A DNA stretch of 64,000 bases from Staphylococcus kloosii. Lineage in GTDB: Bacteria > Bacillota > Bacilli > Staphylococcales > Staphylococcaceae. The position numbers and the translations under genes are program-made. This document shows, in pieces, positions 6,114-12,801 of this stretch (the first letter of the stretch is position 1; each line of letters begins with the position of its first letter). The notes beneath the pieces are model-generated. The model saw only the letters and a program-made list of their open reading frames with translations. It did not search any database and had not been told where the DNA came from. The DNA lies in assembly GCF_003019255.1 (NCBI RefSeq), contig NZ_CP027846.1:2170001-2234000 (forward strand), given 5' to 3'.

Positions 6114-6311
6114 ATGCCTGAAAATAATAACAAGCAACAACATAATCCTAAAGAGCCTGGTCACAGTGGTGGTGGCGGACTGGGTCATGAGAAAAGAAAT
6201 AATGAACCTGTAAAAAAAAGATATAGAAACCACACACATGACCATGAAACATTAAGTGAGTCAAAATTAGAAGAAAAATTTGGAAAAGATTTCAGAAAAG
6301 ATAGGAAATGA
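6114..6311 (+). CDS. Small hydrophilic Gly/His-rich phage protein
   Basis: I choose ATG at 6114, placed 6 bases after GAGGTGGTG, over an upstream in-frame TTG at 6093. The 65-residue product is hydrophilic and of low complexity: MPENNNKQQHNPKEPGHSGG, GGLGHEK, then RNHTHDHET and a charged C-terminal helix ending in KFGKDFRKDRK. The His-rich stretch could bind a metal, but nothing supports that beyond composition. It abuts the convergent 202-residue gene with no gap. No family is recognised. Confidence 0.6.
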   Translation: MPENNNKQQHNPKEPGHSGGGGLGHEKRNNEPVKKRYRNHTHDHETLSESKLEEKFGKDFRKDRK

Positions 6312-6920
6312 TTAATCTTTAAATCCGTAAATTTTATAATAACTTGTCGTATTAGTTTTATGATACACATAATATGAGTCGGCTTTAGCTAATTTTTGAT
6401 TTGTGAATTTGCTAGTTGTAGAAATTATGAAACTTACATCTAAGTTATTATCAACTTCATGTTTTGCTATTAAACCGTACATAGCTGGTTTCTCAATAAA
6501 TTCATCATTATAGCATTCAATATAATAACTCATTTTACTATTAGAAAGAACGAAATCAATCGCATGTTCATGTATTAGTGCATTCTTTTGAAAGTCAATT
6601 CTAGTTTTATTCATGTGTGATCTAAATATATTTATTAAAAATACATAAATATATTTATTAAGAACGAATATTATCAACATTGCAGATATCAATAAAGCTA
6701 TTGATATGCTTAACAACTCATTTTTTATAATAATGCCTATAAAATTGTTAACTAATATAAAAATTCCAATACTTACTAGTGAAAAAAGTATAGAAAACAT
6801 CTTTTTAATCTCTGATTTTTCTGTATCGAAAATAGACAAATAATCTAAATAAATATAACTGAATAATCCTGCAACACCTGAACTACATAGTAATAAAATA
6901 AATTCCAACTTCTCACCCAC
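6312..6920 (-). CDS. Three-helix membrane protein with a restriction-endonuclease-like tail
   Basis: The 202-residue protein has three membrane helices (about residues 7-25, 43-66 and 71-99) and a cytoplasmic C-terminal domain. That domain has IDFVL (Asp122), YYIECY (Glu135, Tyr137) and FIISTTSKFTNQKLAKA (164-180), resembling the Mrr/type IV restriction-endonuclease-like pattern of D, then E-x-K, then an ITTS-x-FT segment. The usual Lys is Tyr here, so nuclease activity may be lost. The start is uncertain: GTG at 6920 lacks a ribosome site, while TTG at 6908 lies close behind GGGTGAG. It is divergent from the integrase and oriented against the lysogeny genes. A defence or exclusion role is inference. 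Confidence 0.7.
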   Translation of the reverse strand: MGEKLEFILLLCSSGVAGLFSYIYLDYLSIFDTEKSEIKKMFSILFSLVSIGIFILVNNFIGIIIKNELLSISIALLISAMLIIFVLNKYIYVFLINIFRSHMNKTRIDFQKNALIHEHAIDFVLSNSKMSYYIECYNDEFIEKPAMYGLIAKHEVDNNLDVSFIISTTSKFTNQKLAKADSYYVYHKTNTTSYYKIYGFKD

Positions 6921-6964
6921 TTTTTATTTTTTATTATAGCATATAACTATAAATTAAACACTAT

Positions 6965-6985
6965 CCCATAGTTTTTCCCTATGGG
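6965..6985. promoter_or_regulatory. Palindrome in the integrase upstream region
   Basis: CCCATAG and CTATGGG form perfect 7-bp arms around a 7-base T-rich loop. The repeat lies between the divergent 202-residue gene and the integrase, 37 bases before the integrase start. It may be a regulator or excisionase site. Confidence 0.45.
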
Positions 6986-7022
6986 TATATATTTTTATCT
7001 TTTTTAAGGAGGAAGATTAAAC

Positions 7023-8072
7023 ATGGCATCATTTACAGTAACAAAACGTAAAAATAAAACATCTACGACTTGGCAATACGATGTGAAAGACTCTAGTTTT
7101 AAATCTGGTAAAAAACGTAAGTCAGGATTTAAGACTAAAGCAGAAGCAATTAACGCAGCACAGCAACTTATTAGAGATTTGGAAGATGGTAACAAGATTG
7201 AAGATAATAAAACATTTGAAGCATATTACAAAGATTGGCTCATTATAAAAAACAAAAAAGACTTATCTCCTCGTCAATATTATTGGTACGAACGCTCACT
7301 CAAATTATTTAATGATTATTTTGGTGAAAATATGTTACTTAAGAATATTAAACGTACAGAATATCAAAAGTTTTTAAATAATTATGGTAAAGGGCATGCT
7401 GATGAAACAGTAAGGAAAGTAAATGGTTGTATCGGCCCATGTTTAAGAGAAGCTGTTTATGATGGATATATCAAGAAAGACCCCACTTTCAATGTAACTG
7501 TAAAAGGAACTGTTAAGCCAAAAGAGGAACATTTTAAATATATGAGTATAAAGAATTATTTAGATATGATGGAATATTTCAAAAGTAAAAATGAACAAAG
7601 TTATATTTTTTTATATTTACTAGCGATAACAGGAGCAAGATATAGTGATGCAATTAATATGACTTATGATGATCTAAATAAGGGAAATGGGATTATACAT
7701 TTACCAGGAACAAAAACGAAGAATTCTAAGAGAGATGTTGAAGTTAGTCAAAAAGATATTACATTAATTAAATCTAAATTAACTCATCTACCTCGTAGAA
7801 TAGACGGAAAATTATTTTCATTAAGTCATTCTGCAGTCAATAAATCGTTTAAACACACTAAAGATATGATTGGATTAAATGATGATAATGTAACACCTTA
7901 TTCACTAAGACATACACATACATCATACTTACTTTCCAAAGGTATCCCTATTGAATATATAAGTAAACGTTTAGGACATGCAACCATATCACAAACACTC
8001 GACACGTACTCACACCTTTTAGAAGAACATAAAAAAGAGCAAGGCCAACGTGTCAGAGAATTATTCTCTTGA
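7023..8072 (+). CDS. int: Phage tyrosine integrase
   Basis: The 349-residue protein has an N-terminal arm-binding domain (about residues 5-55, with WQYDVKDSSFKSGKKRKSGF), a core-binding domain (65-165) and a catalytic domain (170-345). Visible catalytic residues are Arg206 (TGARYSD), Lys231 or 233 (GTKTKNSKR), Arg296 (SLRHTH), His319 (LGHA) and the nucleophile Tyr329 (DTYSHL). The position normally occupied by His in the H-x-x-R box is Tyr293. Translation starts behind AAGGAGGAAG. The gene points at the adjacent tRNA-Ser, 52 bases beyond its stop, so it should catalyse integration at that tRNA's 3' end. Confidence 0.95.
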   Translation: MASFTVTKRKNKTSTTWQYDVKDSSFKSGKKRKSGFKTKAEAINAAQQLIRDLEDGNKIEDNKTFEAYYKDWLIIKNKKDLSPRQYYWYERSLKLFNDYFGENMLLKNIKRTEYQKFLNNYGKGHADETVRKVNGCIGPCLREAVYDGYIKKDPTFNVTVKGTVKPKEEHFKYMSIKNYLDMMEYFKSKNEQSYIFLYLLAITGARYSDAINMTYDDLNKGNGIIHLPGTKTKNSKRDVEVSQKDITLIKSKLTHLPRRIDGKLFSLSHSAVNKSFKHTKDMIGLNDDNVTPYSLRHTHTSYLLSKGIPIEYISKRLGHATISQTLDTYSHLLEEHKKEQGQRVRELFS

Positions 8073-8086
8073 CACATATTTGACAC
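8069..8086. repeat. TTGACAC direct repeats, possible integrase arm sites
   Basis: TTGACAC occurs at 8069-8075 and 8080-8086, an 11-bp period close to one helical turn, between the integrase and the tRNA. Closely spaced direct repeats at this place are typical of arm-type integrase sites of the attachment region. The assignment is inferred. Confidence 0.5.
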
Positions 8087-8097
8087 TTACTCTCTTG

Positions 8098-8120
8098 AAA
8101 CCCTATTAAATCAAGGGTTT
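8098..8120. other. Inverted repeat at the prophage-tRNA boundary
   Basis: AAACCCT (8098-8104) and AGGGTTT (8114-8120) are perfect 7-bp arms around a 9-base AT-rich loop. They lie between the integrase stop and tRNA-Ser. The repeat may end the integrase transcript or the tRNA transcript, or belong to the attachment site. Confidence 0.45.
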
Positions 8121-8124
8121 GATA

Positions 8125-8213
8125 CGGAAACGGAGGGATTCGAACCCTCGCGCCGCTCTCGCGACCTACACCCTTAGCAGGGGCGCCTCTTCAGCCAACT
8201 TGAGTACGTTTCC
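8125..8213 (-). tRNA. tRNA-Ser (anticodon GCU), prophage attachment site
   Basis: Read on the minus strand, the acceptor arms GGAAACG (from 8213) and CGTTTCC (to 8126) pair, followed by discriminator G at 8125. The anticodon loop is CTGCTAA, giving GCU, which reads AGC/AGU serine codons. A long variable arm typical of serine tRNAs and the T-arm GGGTTCGAATCCC are present. CCA is not encoded. The integrase lies just past the 3' end, so this end is the likely attachment core. The other copy of the core would lie outside the window, beyond base 1. Confidence 0.95.
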
Positions 8214-8215
8214 AA

Positions 8216-8290
8216 TGGCTCCACAGGTAGGACTCGAACCTACGACCGATCGGTTAACAGCCGATAGCTCTACCACTGAGCTACTGTGGA
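8216..8290 (-). tRNA. tRNA-Asn (anticodon GUU)
   Basis: On the minus strand the gene starts TCCACAG at 8290 and ends CTGTGGA-G-CCA at 8216, with CCA encoded. The anticodon loop is CTGTTAA (GUU, asparagine), and the T-arm carries GGTTCGAGTCC. It precedes tRNA-Ser by 2 bases and shares its promoter. Confidence 0.96.
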
Positions 8291-8321
8291 TTAATAGTAC
8301 TTCTTATCAAGCACAAATATT

Positions 8322-8349
8322 ATTATATCAATTACAGACAATTTTTCAA
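8322..8349 (-). promoter_or_regulatory. Promoter of the tRNA-Asn/tRNA-Ser pair
   Basis: On the minus strand TTGAAA (8349-8344), a 16-bp spacer and TATAAT (8327-8322) lie about 30 bases ahead of tRNA-Asn. Confidence 0.65.
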
Positions 8350-8364
8350 GTAGAAATATCAAAA

Positions 8365-8412
8365 AAATATGCGGAACATTTACACTAATTTAATATATTA
8401 TTCCGCATATTT
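8365..8412 (-). terminator. Terminator after comK
   Basis: AAATATGCGGAA and TTCCGCATATTT form a perfect 12-bp stem. On the minus strand the stem is followed by a run of T, fitting a rho-independent terminator 26 bases after the comK stop. Confidence 0.7.
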
Positions 8413-8437
8413 CATTTTTACATGAGAAATTAATATA

Positions 8438-9019
8438 CTATTTATGTTCAAACAATGAATATTTTGCTAAAGCTTCATAAATATTTAATTGCGGTTTAGT
8501 ATAATCGATCGGTGCATCTGGATCAAATGTAGTTATCCTTGCTTCTCTATCCATCATATAATAATAGTAAATAGCGTTTAAATATTGATGTCTCATGCTA
8601 TGTGCAGAAATATCAATCGTTATAAATTGGTTATCAACGAAAGTTACTTTACTCTTTCTATCTTTTAGTGATTTAATATTTTGCACATAATGAATATTGA
8701 TCCAAGTGTTTTCGTCTTTTCTATCAGAGTGTGTTGGAAAAAAGTATGTGGGAAATAACGGAGTGAATAATATTGGGGGTTTACTAATAATACCTGTGAT
8801 GCGAATGGTGTCTTCTTTCTTAAAATGATAACTACTACCGTAAAATCGACACGAACGTTCAATTATTTTATGCGCTCTTTCTTTAAATTCTTCTGTTGGT
8901 TGCTTATATTTTAATATTCTTGTGCCACCATATTTTCTTTCTTTTGTATCAAACGGTTGAACTACCATGTCTCCTTTCTTAATAACATATTTATTAATTA
9001 TCTCAAACGCCTCCTTCAA
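8438..9019 (-). CDS. comK: Competence transcription factor ComK
   Basis: The frame encodes up to 193 residues with the ComK signature CRFYGSSYHFKKEDTIRI, then KPPILFTPLFPTYFFPT and TWINIHYVQNIK. ComK activates late competence genes (DNA uptake and recombination) by binding AT-boxes as a dimer of dimers. The start is odd: the only good ribosome site (AAGGAGG) lies inside the first four codons of the TTG-initiated frame, and the in-frame codons at proper distance are ATA and ATT. The next ATG (residue 18) is too close to a second AAAGGAG. The annotated limit is therefore the maximal frame. It is divergent from an IDEAL-domain gene. Confidence 0.9.
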   Translation of the reverse strand: MKEAFEIINKYVIKKGDMVVQPFDTKERKYGGTRILKYKQPTEEFKERAHKIIERSCRFYGSSYHFKKEDTIRITGIISKPPILFTPLFPTYFFPTHSDRKDENTWINIHYVQNIKSLKDRKSKVTFVDNQFITIDISAHSMRHQYLNAIYYYYMMDREARITTFDPDAPIDYTKPQLNIYEALAKYSLFEHK

Positions 9020-9245
9020 TTTTATTGACTATATAGTATATCAACAAAAATATAAAATCAATAAATTATTAAATTATTTTTTCTTTTTTATCATTTTTTA
9101 TATAAATGAGCTGAATTTTTTCCAGTAAATAATAAATTTAAGTATACTTTTACACCTTTTTCTTTTAAAATGTCAGAATATTCATTGATTTCAAAATTTA
9201 ATAATTGTATAATTAACTTAAATATATAGAAGGGGTGTGTTGGAG

Positions 9246-9464
9246 ATGAAACATAACACAAATGTAAAATACAATACATTGGAATCATTTGTTTCTACAA
9301 TTAATGACCTAGGTATCGAACTTATCATAGATGAATCTTTAAGAAACGTTCGAAAAGAGCAATTAGAAACATTAATCGACAAAGCGCTTCAGAATAAAAA
9401 CGAACAAGACTTTAAACGCTACACAGAAGAATACAAACATCTGGAGGAATTTCTCGTTGGTTAA
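9246..9464 (+). CDS. IDEAL-domain protein
   Basis: I take ATG at 9246 after AAGGGGTG; a GTG in frame at 9237 is part of that region. The 72-residue protein ends in an IDEAL domain (LETLIDKALQNKNEQDFKRY, then TEEYKHLEEFL), named for its Ile-Asp-Glu-Ala-Leu-like motif, here IDKAL. The domain is found in small Bacillales proteins and mediates protein contacts. Its function here is unknown. It lies next to comK as remembered for other staphylococci and ends at a strong bidirectional terminator. Confidence 0.8.
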   Translation: MKHNTNVKYNTLESFVSTINDLGIELIIDESLRNVRKEQLETLIDKALQNKNEQDFKRYTEEYKHLEEFLVG

Positions 9465-9488
9465 GTTAAATAGCTCATCATTATTATA

Positions 9489-9540
9489 AAAAGTCTATTC
9501 CCTACTACATTTAATAGTAAGTGAATAGACTTTTTATTTT
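9489..9540. terminator. Bidirectional terminator between the IDEAL gene and lplA
   Basis: AAAAAGTCTATTC and GAATAGACTTTTT form a perfect 13-bp stem with A and T tracts on both sides. It serves the plus-strand IDEAL gene and the convergent lplA gene. Confidence 0.85.
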
Positions 9541-9544
9541 TTGC

Positions 9545-10543
9545 TTATGACATAAGTCTGATTAATTCATAACGGTCAATATCCCCAAAATAATGCCGGA
9601 TATCATATTGTGATAATGCTTCTGCTATACTATCAAAATCATGCAATGTACCTTCTAATGCATGTTCTAACTCAGTAATATCTCCTTCACCGAAGAAATC
9701 TCCAAATATTTTTGCATGTTCTATGCGACCTTTTTTAACATCGAATTTAAGCTGCACGAACCCTTTTTCAAACTTTTCTTCTCTAACAAAGTTATATTTA
9801 GGATTTTTACCATAATTCCATTCCCATGTACGATATTTTTCATTGCTTAATTGTTCAATGTTTTCCCAATCTTGATCAGTTAATTTATATTCTTCTACAT
9901 GGTCCGCTTCACCAAAAATAGTTTTTAGAATCACTTTTTTAAATGTATCAATATCGATAGGTTCATCTAAAAATTCAACAATATTTGCGACACGACTGCG
10001 GACTGATTTAATTCCTTTTGATTTTATTTTGGCTGGATTCACACGGAGTGCATTTTGTATCTCATTTAAATCACTGTTTAATATCAAAGTCCCATGACTA
10101 AACATTCGTGATTTCACTTTAACCATTGCATTACCGGAAATTTTTGCTTGTCCGACTTGAATATCGTTGCGTCCACTCATCTCTGCATCTACACCCAATG
10201 ATTTTAATGCTTCTACAATTGGTTCTGTAAATTTTTTAAAATTATGGAAACTATTACCATCGTCGTCAGTAATAAAACTAAAATTCAGATTACCAGTATC
10301 ATGGTATACTGCCCCACCACCAGATATACGTCTAACCACGTCGATATTATGTTTTTCCACATATTCTTGGTTTACTTCTTCGATAGTATTTTGGTTTTTA
10401 CCGATTATAATAGATGGTCTATTGACGTAAAAAAGAAAATAACTATCATCATTCGGCATATTTTTTAAAACATATTCCTCCATCGCTAAATTGATAGTCG
10501 GATCTGTAATATTATTGTTGCTAACGAATTTCATTTTTTTCAC
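9545..10543 (-). CDS. lplA: Lipoate-protein ligase A
   Basis: The 332-residue protein has the LplA catalytic core with RRISGGGAVYHDTGNLNFSFI (about residues 71-91) binding lipoyl-AMP, an internal KISGNAM segment with the catalytic-region lysine, and a C-terminal accessory domain with the FEKGFVQLKFDVKKGRI strands. It attaches salvaged lipoic acid, using ATP, to E2 or glycine-cleavage H protein domains. Length and domain order match Gram-positive two-domain ligases. It is monocistronic between two terminators. Staphylococci can carry more than one ligase, so the exact paralogue (LplA1-type) is likely but unproven. Confidence 0.92.
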   Translation of the reverse strand: MKKMKFVSNNNITDPTINLAMEEYVLKNMPNDDSYFLFYVNRPSIIIGKNQNTIEEVNQEYVEKHNIDVVRRISGGGAVYHDTGNLNFSFITDDDGNSFHNFKKFTEPIVEALKSLGVDAEMSGRNDIQVGQAKISGNAMVKVKSRMFSHGTLILNSDLNEIQNALRVNPAKIKSKGIKSVRSRVANIVEFLDEPIDIDTFKKVILKTIFGEADHVEEYKLTDQDWENIEQLSNEKYRTWEWNYGKNPKYNFVREEKFEKGFVQLKFDVKKGRIEHAKIFGDFFGEGDITELEHALEGTLHDFDSIAEALSQYDIRHYFGDIDRYELIRLMS

Positions 10544-10733
10544 TCCTTAACCTCTTAAGTGCCCTTATCTTATTTATGCAATATTTTTATTAAAAATGCC
10601 AATTATATACTCGCAAAATGAATATTTCTTTTTAACGTTATTTTATTTCACACGTCTTAATAGTTATTTGTTTATTTGTATTCAAATTTTTAGTACAATA
10701 TATGCTAGTAAACATTTCTAGGGAGGATTTTAC

Positions 10734-10919
10734 ATGACTGTCGCTGAAGTAGGTAATATTGTAGAATTTTATGATGGCTTAAAAGGCAGAGTTGAAAAAA
10801 TAAATGATAATTCGGTCATCGTTGACTTAACTATCATGGAAAATTTCGCTCAGTTAGATTTACCTGAGAAAACTGTTATTAATCATAAAAGATATAAAAT
10901 TGTTGACCAAGAAGGATAA
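10734..10919 (+). CDS. DUF2187 (YkvS-like) small protein
   Basis: The 61-residue protein begins VAEVGNIVEFYDGLKGRVEKI and ends KRYKIVDQEG, the pattern of DUF2187/YkvS proteins, which have a small KOW-like barrel. ATG follows GGGAGGATTTTAC. A membrane protein gene starts 5 bases after its stop, so the two form an operon. The function of the family is unknown. Confidence 0.82.
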   Translation: MTVAEVGNIVEFYDGLKGRVEKINDNSVIVDLTIMENFAQLDLPEKTVINHKRYKIVDQEG

Positions 10920-10924
10920 AGAAT

Positions 10925-11527
10925 ATGAAAAGAATTTCAAATGCATTGTTATGGTATATTATTAGCTTCATTGTATTTCATATCATTTTATACATCATGT
11001 GGGGAGAAAAACAAGAATACTGGAACTTATACACTGGTATTATGTTAATTGCAGGCGTGAGTTATGTTTTCTATCAAAGAGACATTAACTCTAAACGCCT
11101 TTTATCTTCTATTGGTGTTGGTATTCTAAGTGGTATCGTGCTTATAGTTGTCCAACTTATAATGGCGGCTATTGCTTATGATTTAACTTATGCGCAATTA
11201 GTTAAACAGTTAGCACACACTGGTGTTTATTATAAATGGCAAATGCTTATTACATTAATTTTTGTAATACCATGCCATGAATTATATATGCGTACAGTAT
11301 TACAAAAAGAACTAATCAATTTGAAACTACCGAATTGGCTTAGTATCATCATAACAGCACTTTGTTCTGCGTCACTCTTTTATTACTTGGATAACCTATG
11401 GATAGTATTATTTATTTTTATCGTTCAACTTATATTATCTATCAGTTATTTATATACACGCAGAATTGCTACAACAATCATTGCACAAATTGTAGCAGTT
11501 GTTATCTTATTAATCTTTAATGGATAA
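10925..11527 (+). CDS. CPBP-like membrane protein with degenerate motifs
   Basis: The 200-residue protein has about seven membrane helices. The segment CHELYMRTVLQKELI in helix 4 or 5 (about residues 118-132) and the following topology resemble CPBP/Abi intramembrane proteases. The first motif would be EExxxR but reads H-E-x-x-x-R, and the later FxxxH and His-bearing motifs are replaced (SLFYYLD and TTIIAQIV). It may therefore be a pseudo-protease or only distantly related. It is co-transcribed with the DUF2187 gene 5 bases upstream and ends at a strong terminator. Confidence 0.6.
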   Translation: MKRISNALLWYIISFIVFHIILYIMWGEKQEYWNLYTGIMLIAGVSYVFYQRDINSKRLLSSIGVGILSGIVLIVVQLIMAAIAYDLTYAQLVKQLAHTGVYYKWQMLITLIFVIPCHELYMRTVLQKELINLKLPNWLSIIITALCSASLFYYLDNLWIVLFIFIVQLILSISYLYTRRIATTIIAQIVAVVILLIFNG

Positions 11528-11544
11528 TACATAATTTATATTTT

Positions 11545-11582
11545 AAAAACGTCTCAATTATTTACTAATTGAGACGTTTTTT
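11545..11582. terminator. Terminator between convergent genes
   Basis: AAAAACGTCTCAATTA and TAATTGAGACGTTTTT form a perfect 16-bp stem around TTTAC, with T tracts on both strands. It ends the CPBP-like gene and the convergent YitT gene. Confidence 0.88.
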
Positions 11583-11593
11583 ATATTCGACTC

Positions 11594-12442
11594 TTAAGTT
11601 ATATTACTTATAAATGTACTACCTAAGACATCACGTACATCATGTATAACCAAGAATGCCTTCTCATCTTCTTGATTTACTAAATTTTTGATTTTAGTTA
11701 CTTGAGATTGCGGTACAACTACATAAAGCATACCTGAAGCGTTTTTAGAGTAACCACCTTTACTTGGCAAAATCGTAGATCCTCTTCCTGTGAAAGCATT
11801 AATCTTGTCTGCTATAACCTCGTTTTTCTCAGATATAATCGTAACAGCCTTTTTAGGATTAAATCCTTCTATAATAAATGAGGTTGCTCTTTCAGTTACG
11901 AACAGCATTATAATTGTGAATAATACATTTTTTAATGGTAAAACCATTAAGAAGGATAATACGATTAAACTATCTAGTATAAAAATAGATTTAGCTGTTT
12001 TAAAACCAAAATATTTATTTAATATTCTAGCTACAACGGCAGGTCCGCCTACTGTACTGCCCGTAGATAATACAAACCCAACACTGGCTCCTATAATAGC
12101 CCCACCAAATAATGCGTTAATGACAAAATCATCAATACCTAGATTCATATGTTTTGTTAATTCTAAAAATAATGATAACGATGAATTTGAAATCACCGTA
12201 TAAATTGCTACAGTTTTACTTAAATATTTCCACCCTATAATAATAAGAATGACATTAATAATAAATGATGTTAATGCTGGAGAAAGACCAAGTGAATACT
12301 TTAAAGCTAACGATATCCCTACTGTTCCTCCATCACCTAAATTTGAACCTAATAGAAAGCAATTTACACCAACAGCATTGACGAAAGTACCAATTAAACA
12401 AATAATAATATTTTTATAATGATCTTTAATTATAGCTTTCAT
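11594..12442 (-). CDS. YitT-family membrane protein (DUF161 + DUF2179)
   Basis: The start is ATG at 12442, 7 bases after AAAGGAGG. An ATG 18 bases earlier only precedes that site. The 282-residue protein has five or six membrane helices of the YitT/DUF161 unit (GSNLGDGGTVGISLALKY and STGSTVGGPAVVARIL are characteristic) and a C-terminal cytosolic DUF2179 domain (FTGRGSTILPSKGGYS, then LYVVVPQSQVTKIKNLV). The family is common in Firmicutes and its substrate is unknown. It is flanked by terminators and appears monocistronic. Confidence 0.88.
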   Translation of the reverse strand: MKAIIKDHYKNIIICLIGTFVNAVGVNCFLLGSNLGDGGTVGISLALKYSLGLSPALTSFIINVILIIIGWKYLSKTVAIYTVISNSSLSLFLELTKHMNLGIDDFVINALFGGAIIGASVGFVLSTGSTVGGPAVVARILNKYFGFKTAKSIFILDSLIVLSFLMVLPLKNVLFTIIMLFVTERATSFIIEGFNPKKAVTIISEKNEVIADKINAFTGRGSTILPSKGGYSKNASGMLYVVVPQSQVTKIKNLVNQEDEKAFLVIHDVRDVLGSTFISNIT

Positions 12443-12480
12443 ATTTATACCTCCTTTCATACATATATTTCACATTATAA

Positions 12481-12508
12481 AAAAGCACCTCTAACTTGAG
12501 GTGCTTTT
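12481..12508 (-). terminator. Terminator after the 5'-nucleotidase-family operon
   Basis: AAAAGCACCTC and GAGGTGCTTTT pair around a 6-base loop and are followed by T on the minus strand. It separates the 72-residue gene from yitT. Confidence 0.8.
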
Positions 12509-12582
12509 AATTTCTAATAATAAAAATTATAAAAGAATATTTATTATTTAAAAAGCCTTTTTTTATCTTTTTTCTTATTTAA

Positions 12583-12801
12583 CTATTGTTCTTCTTTCCA
12601 CCACAGCGAATCTTTAGGGTTTTCAATAGCTATTTTATATTCTTTTTGGTTCTCTACGTTTGGATATGAACCTTTTAGTGATTTATTAGCTGTGTCTGTG
12701 AATAACGTTAAGACAACGACAATTCTTTCAATACTAATAAACAATGTGTTTTTAATAACGATATAGTAAAAATTGTTATATAATTTGTATTTATCTATCA
12801 C
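12583..12801 (-). CDS. Unrecognised 72-residue protein
   Basis: The frame starts with GTG at 12801, overlapping the end of the 502-residue gene by 4 bases, which suggests coupled translation. The product has a hydrophobic stretch (YYIVIKNTLFISIERIVVVLTLF, here given in part: about residues 12-34) and a hydrophilic tail (SYPNVENQKEYKIAIENP, ending DSLWWKEEQ). It looks like a real short protein or the truncated remainder of a longer one. I recognise no family. A terminator follows at 12481-12508. Confidence 0.45.
   Translation of the reverse strand: MIDKYKLYNNFYYIVIKNTLFISIERIVVVLTLFTDTANKSLKGSYPNVENQKEYKIAIENPKDSLWWKEEQ

Noticed and set aside
8119..8388. An 89-codon plus-strand open frame
   Set aside because: It runs antisense through tRNA-Ser and tRNA-Asn and has no ribosome site. 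The apparent protein is only the translated complement of the tRNAs.
11790..12203. A 137-codon plus-strand open frame
   Set aside because: It is antisense to the YitT-family gene and lacks a ribosome site and codon pattern of its own.
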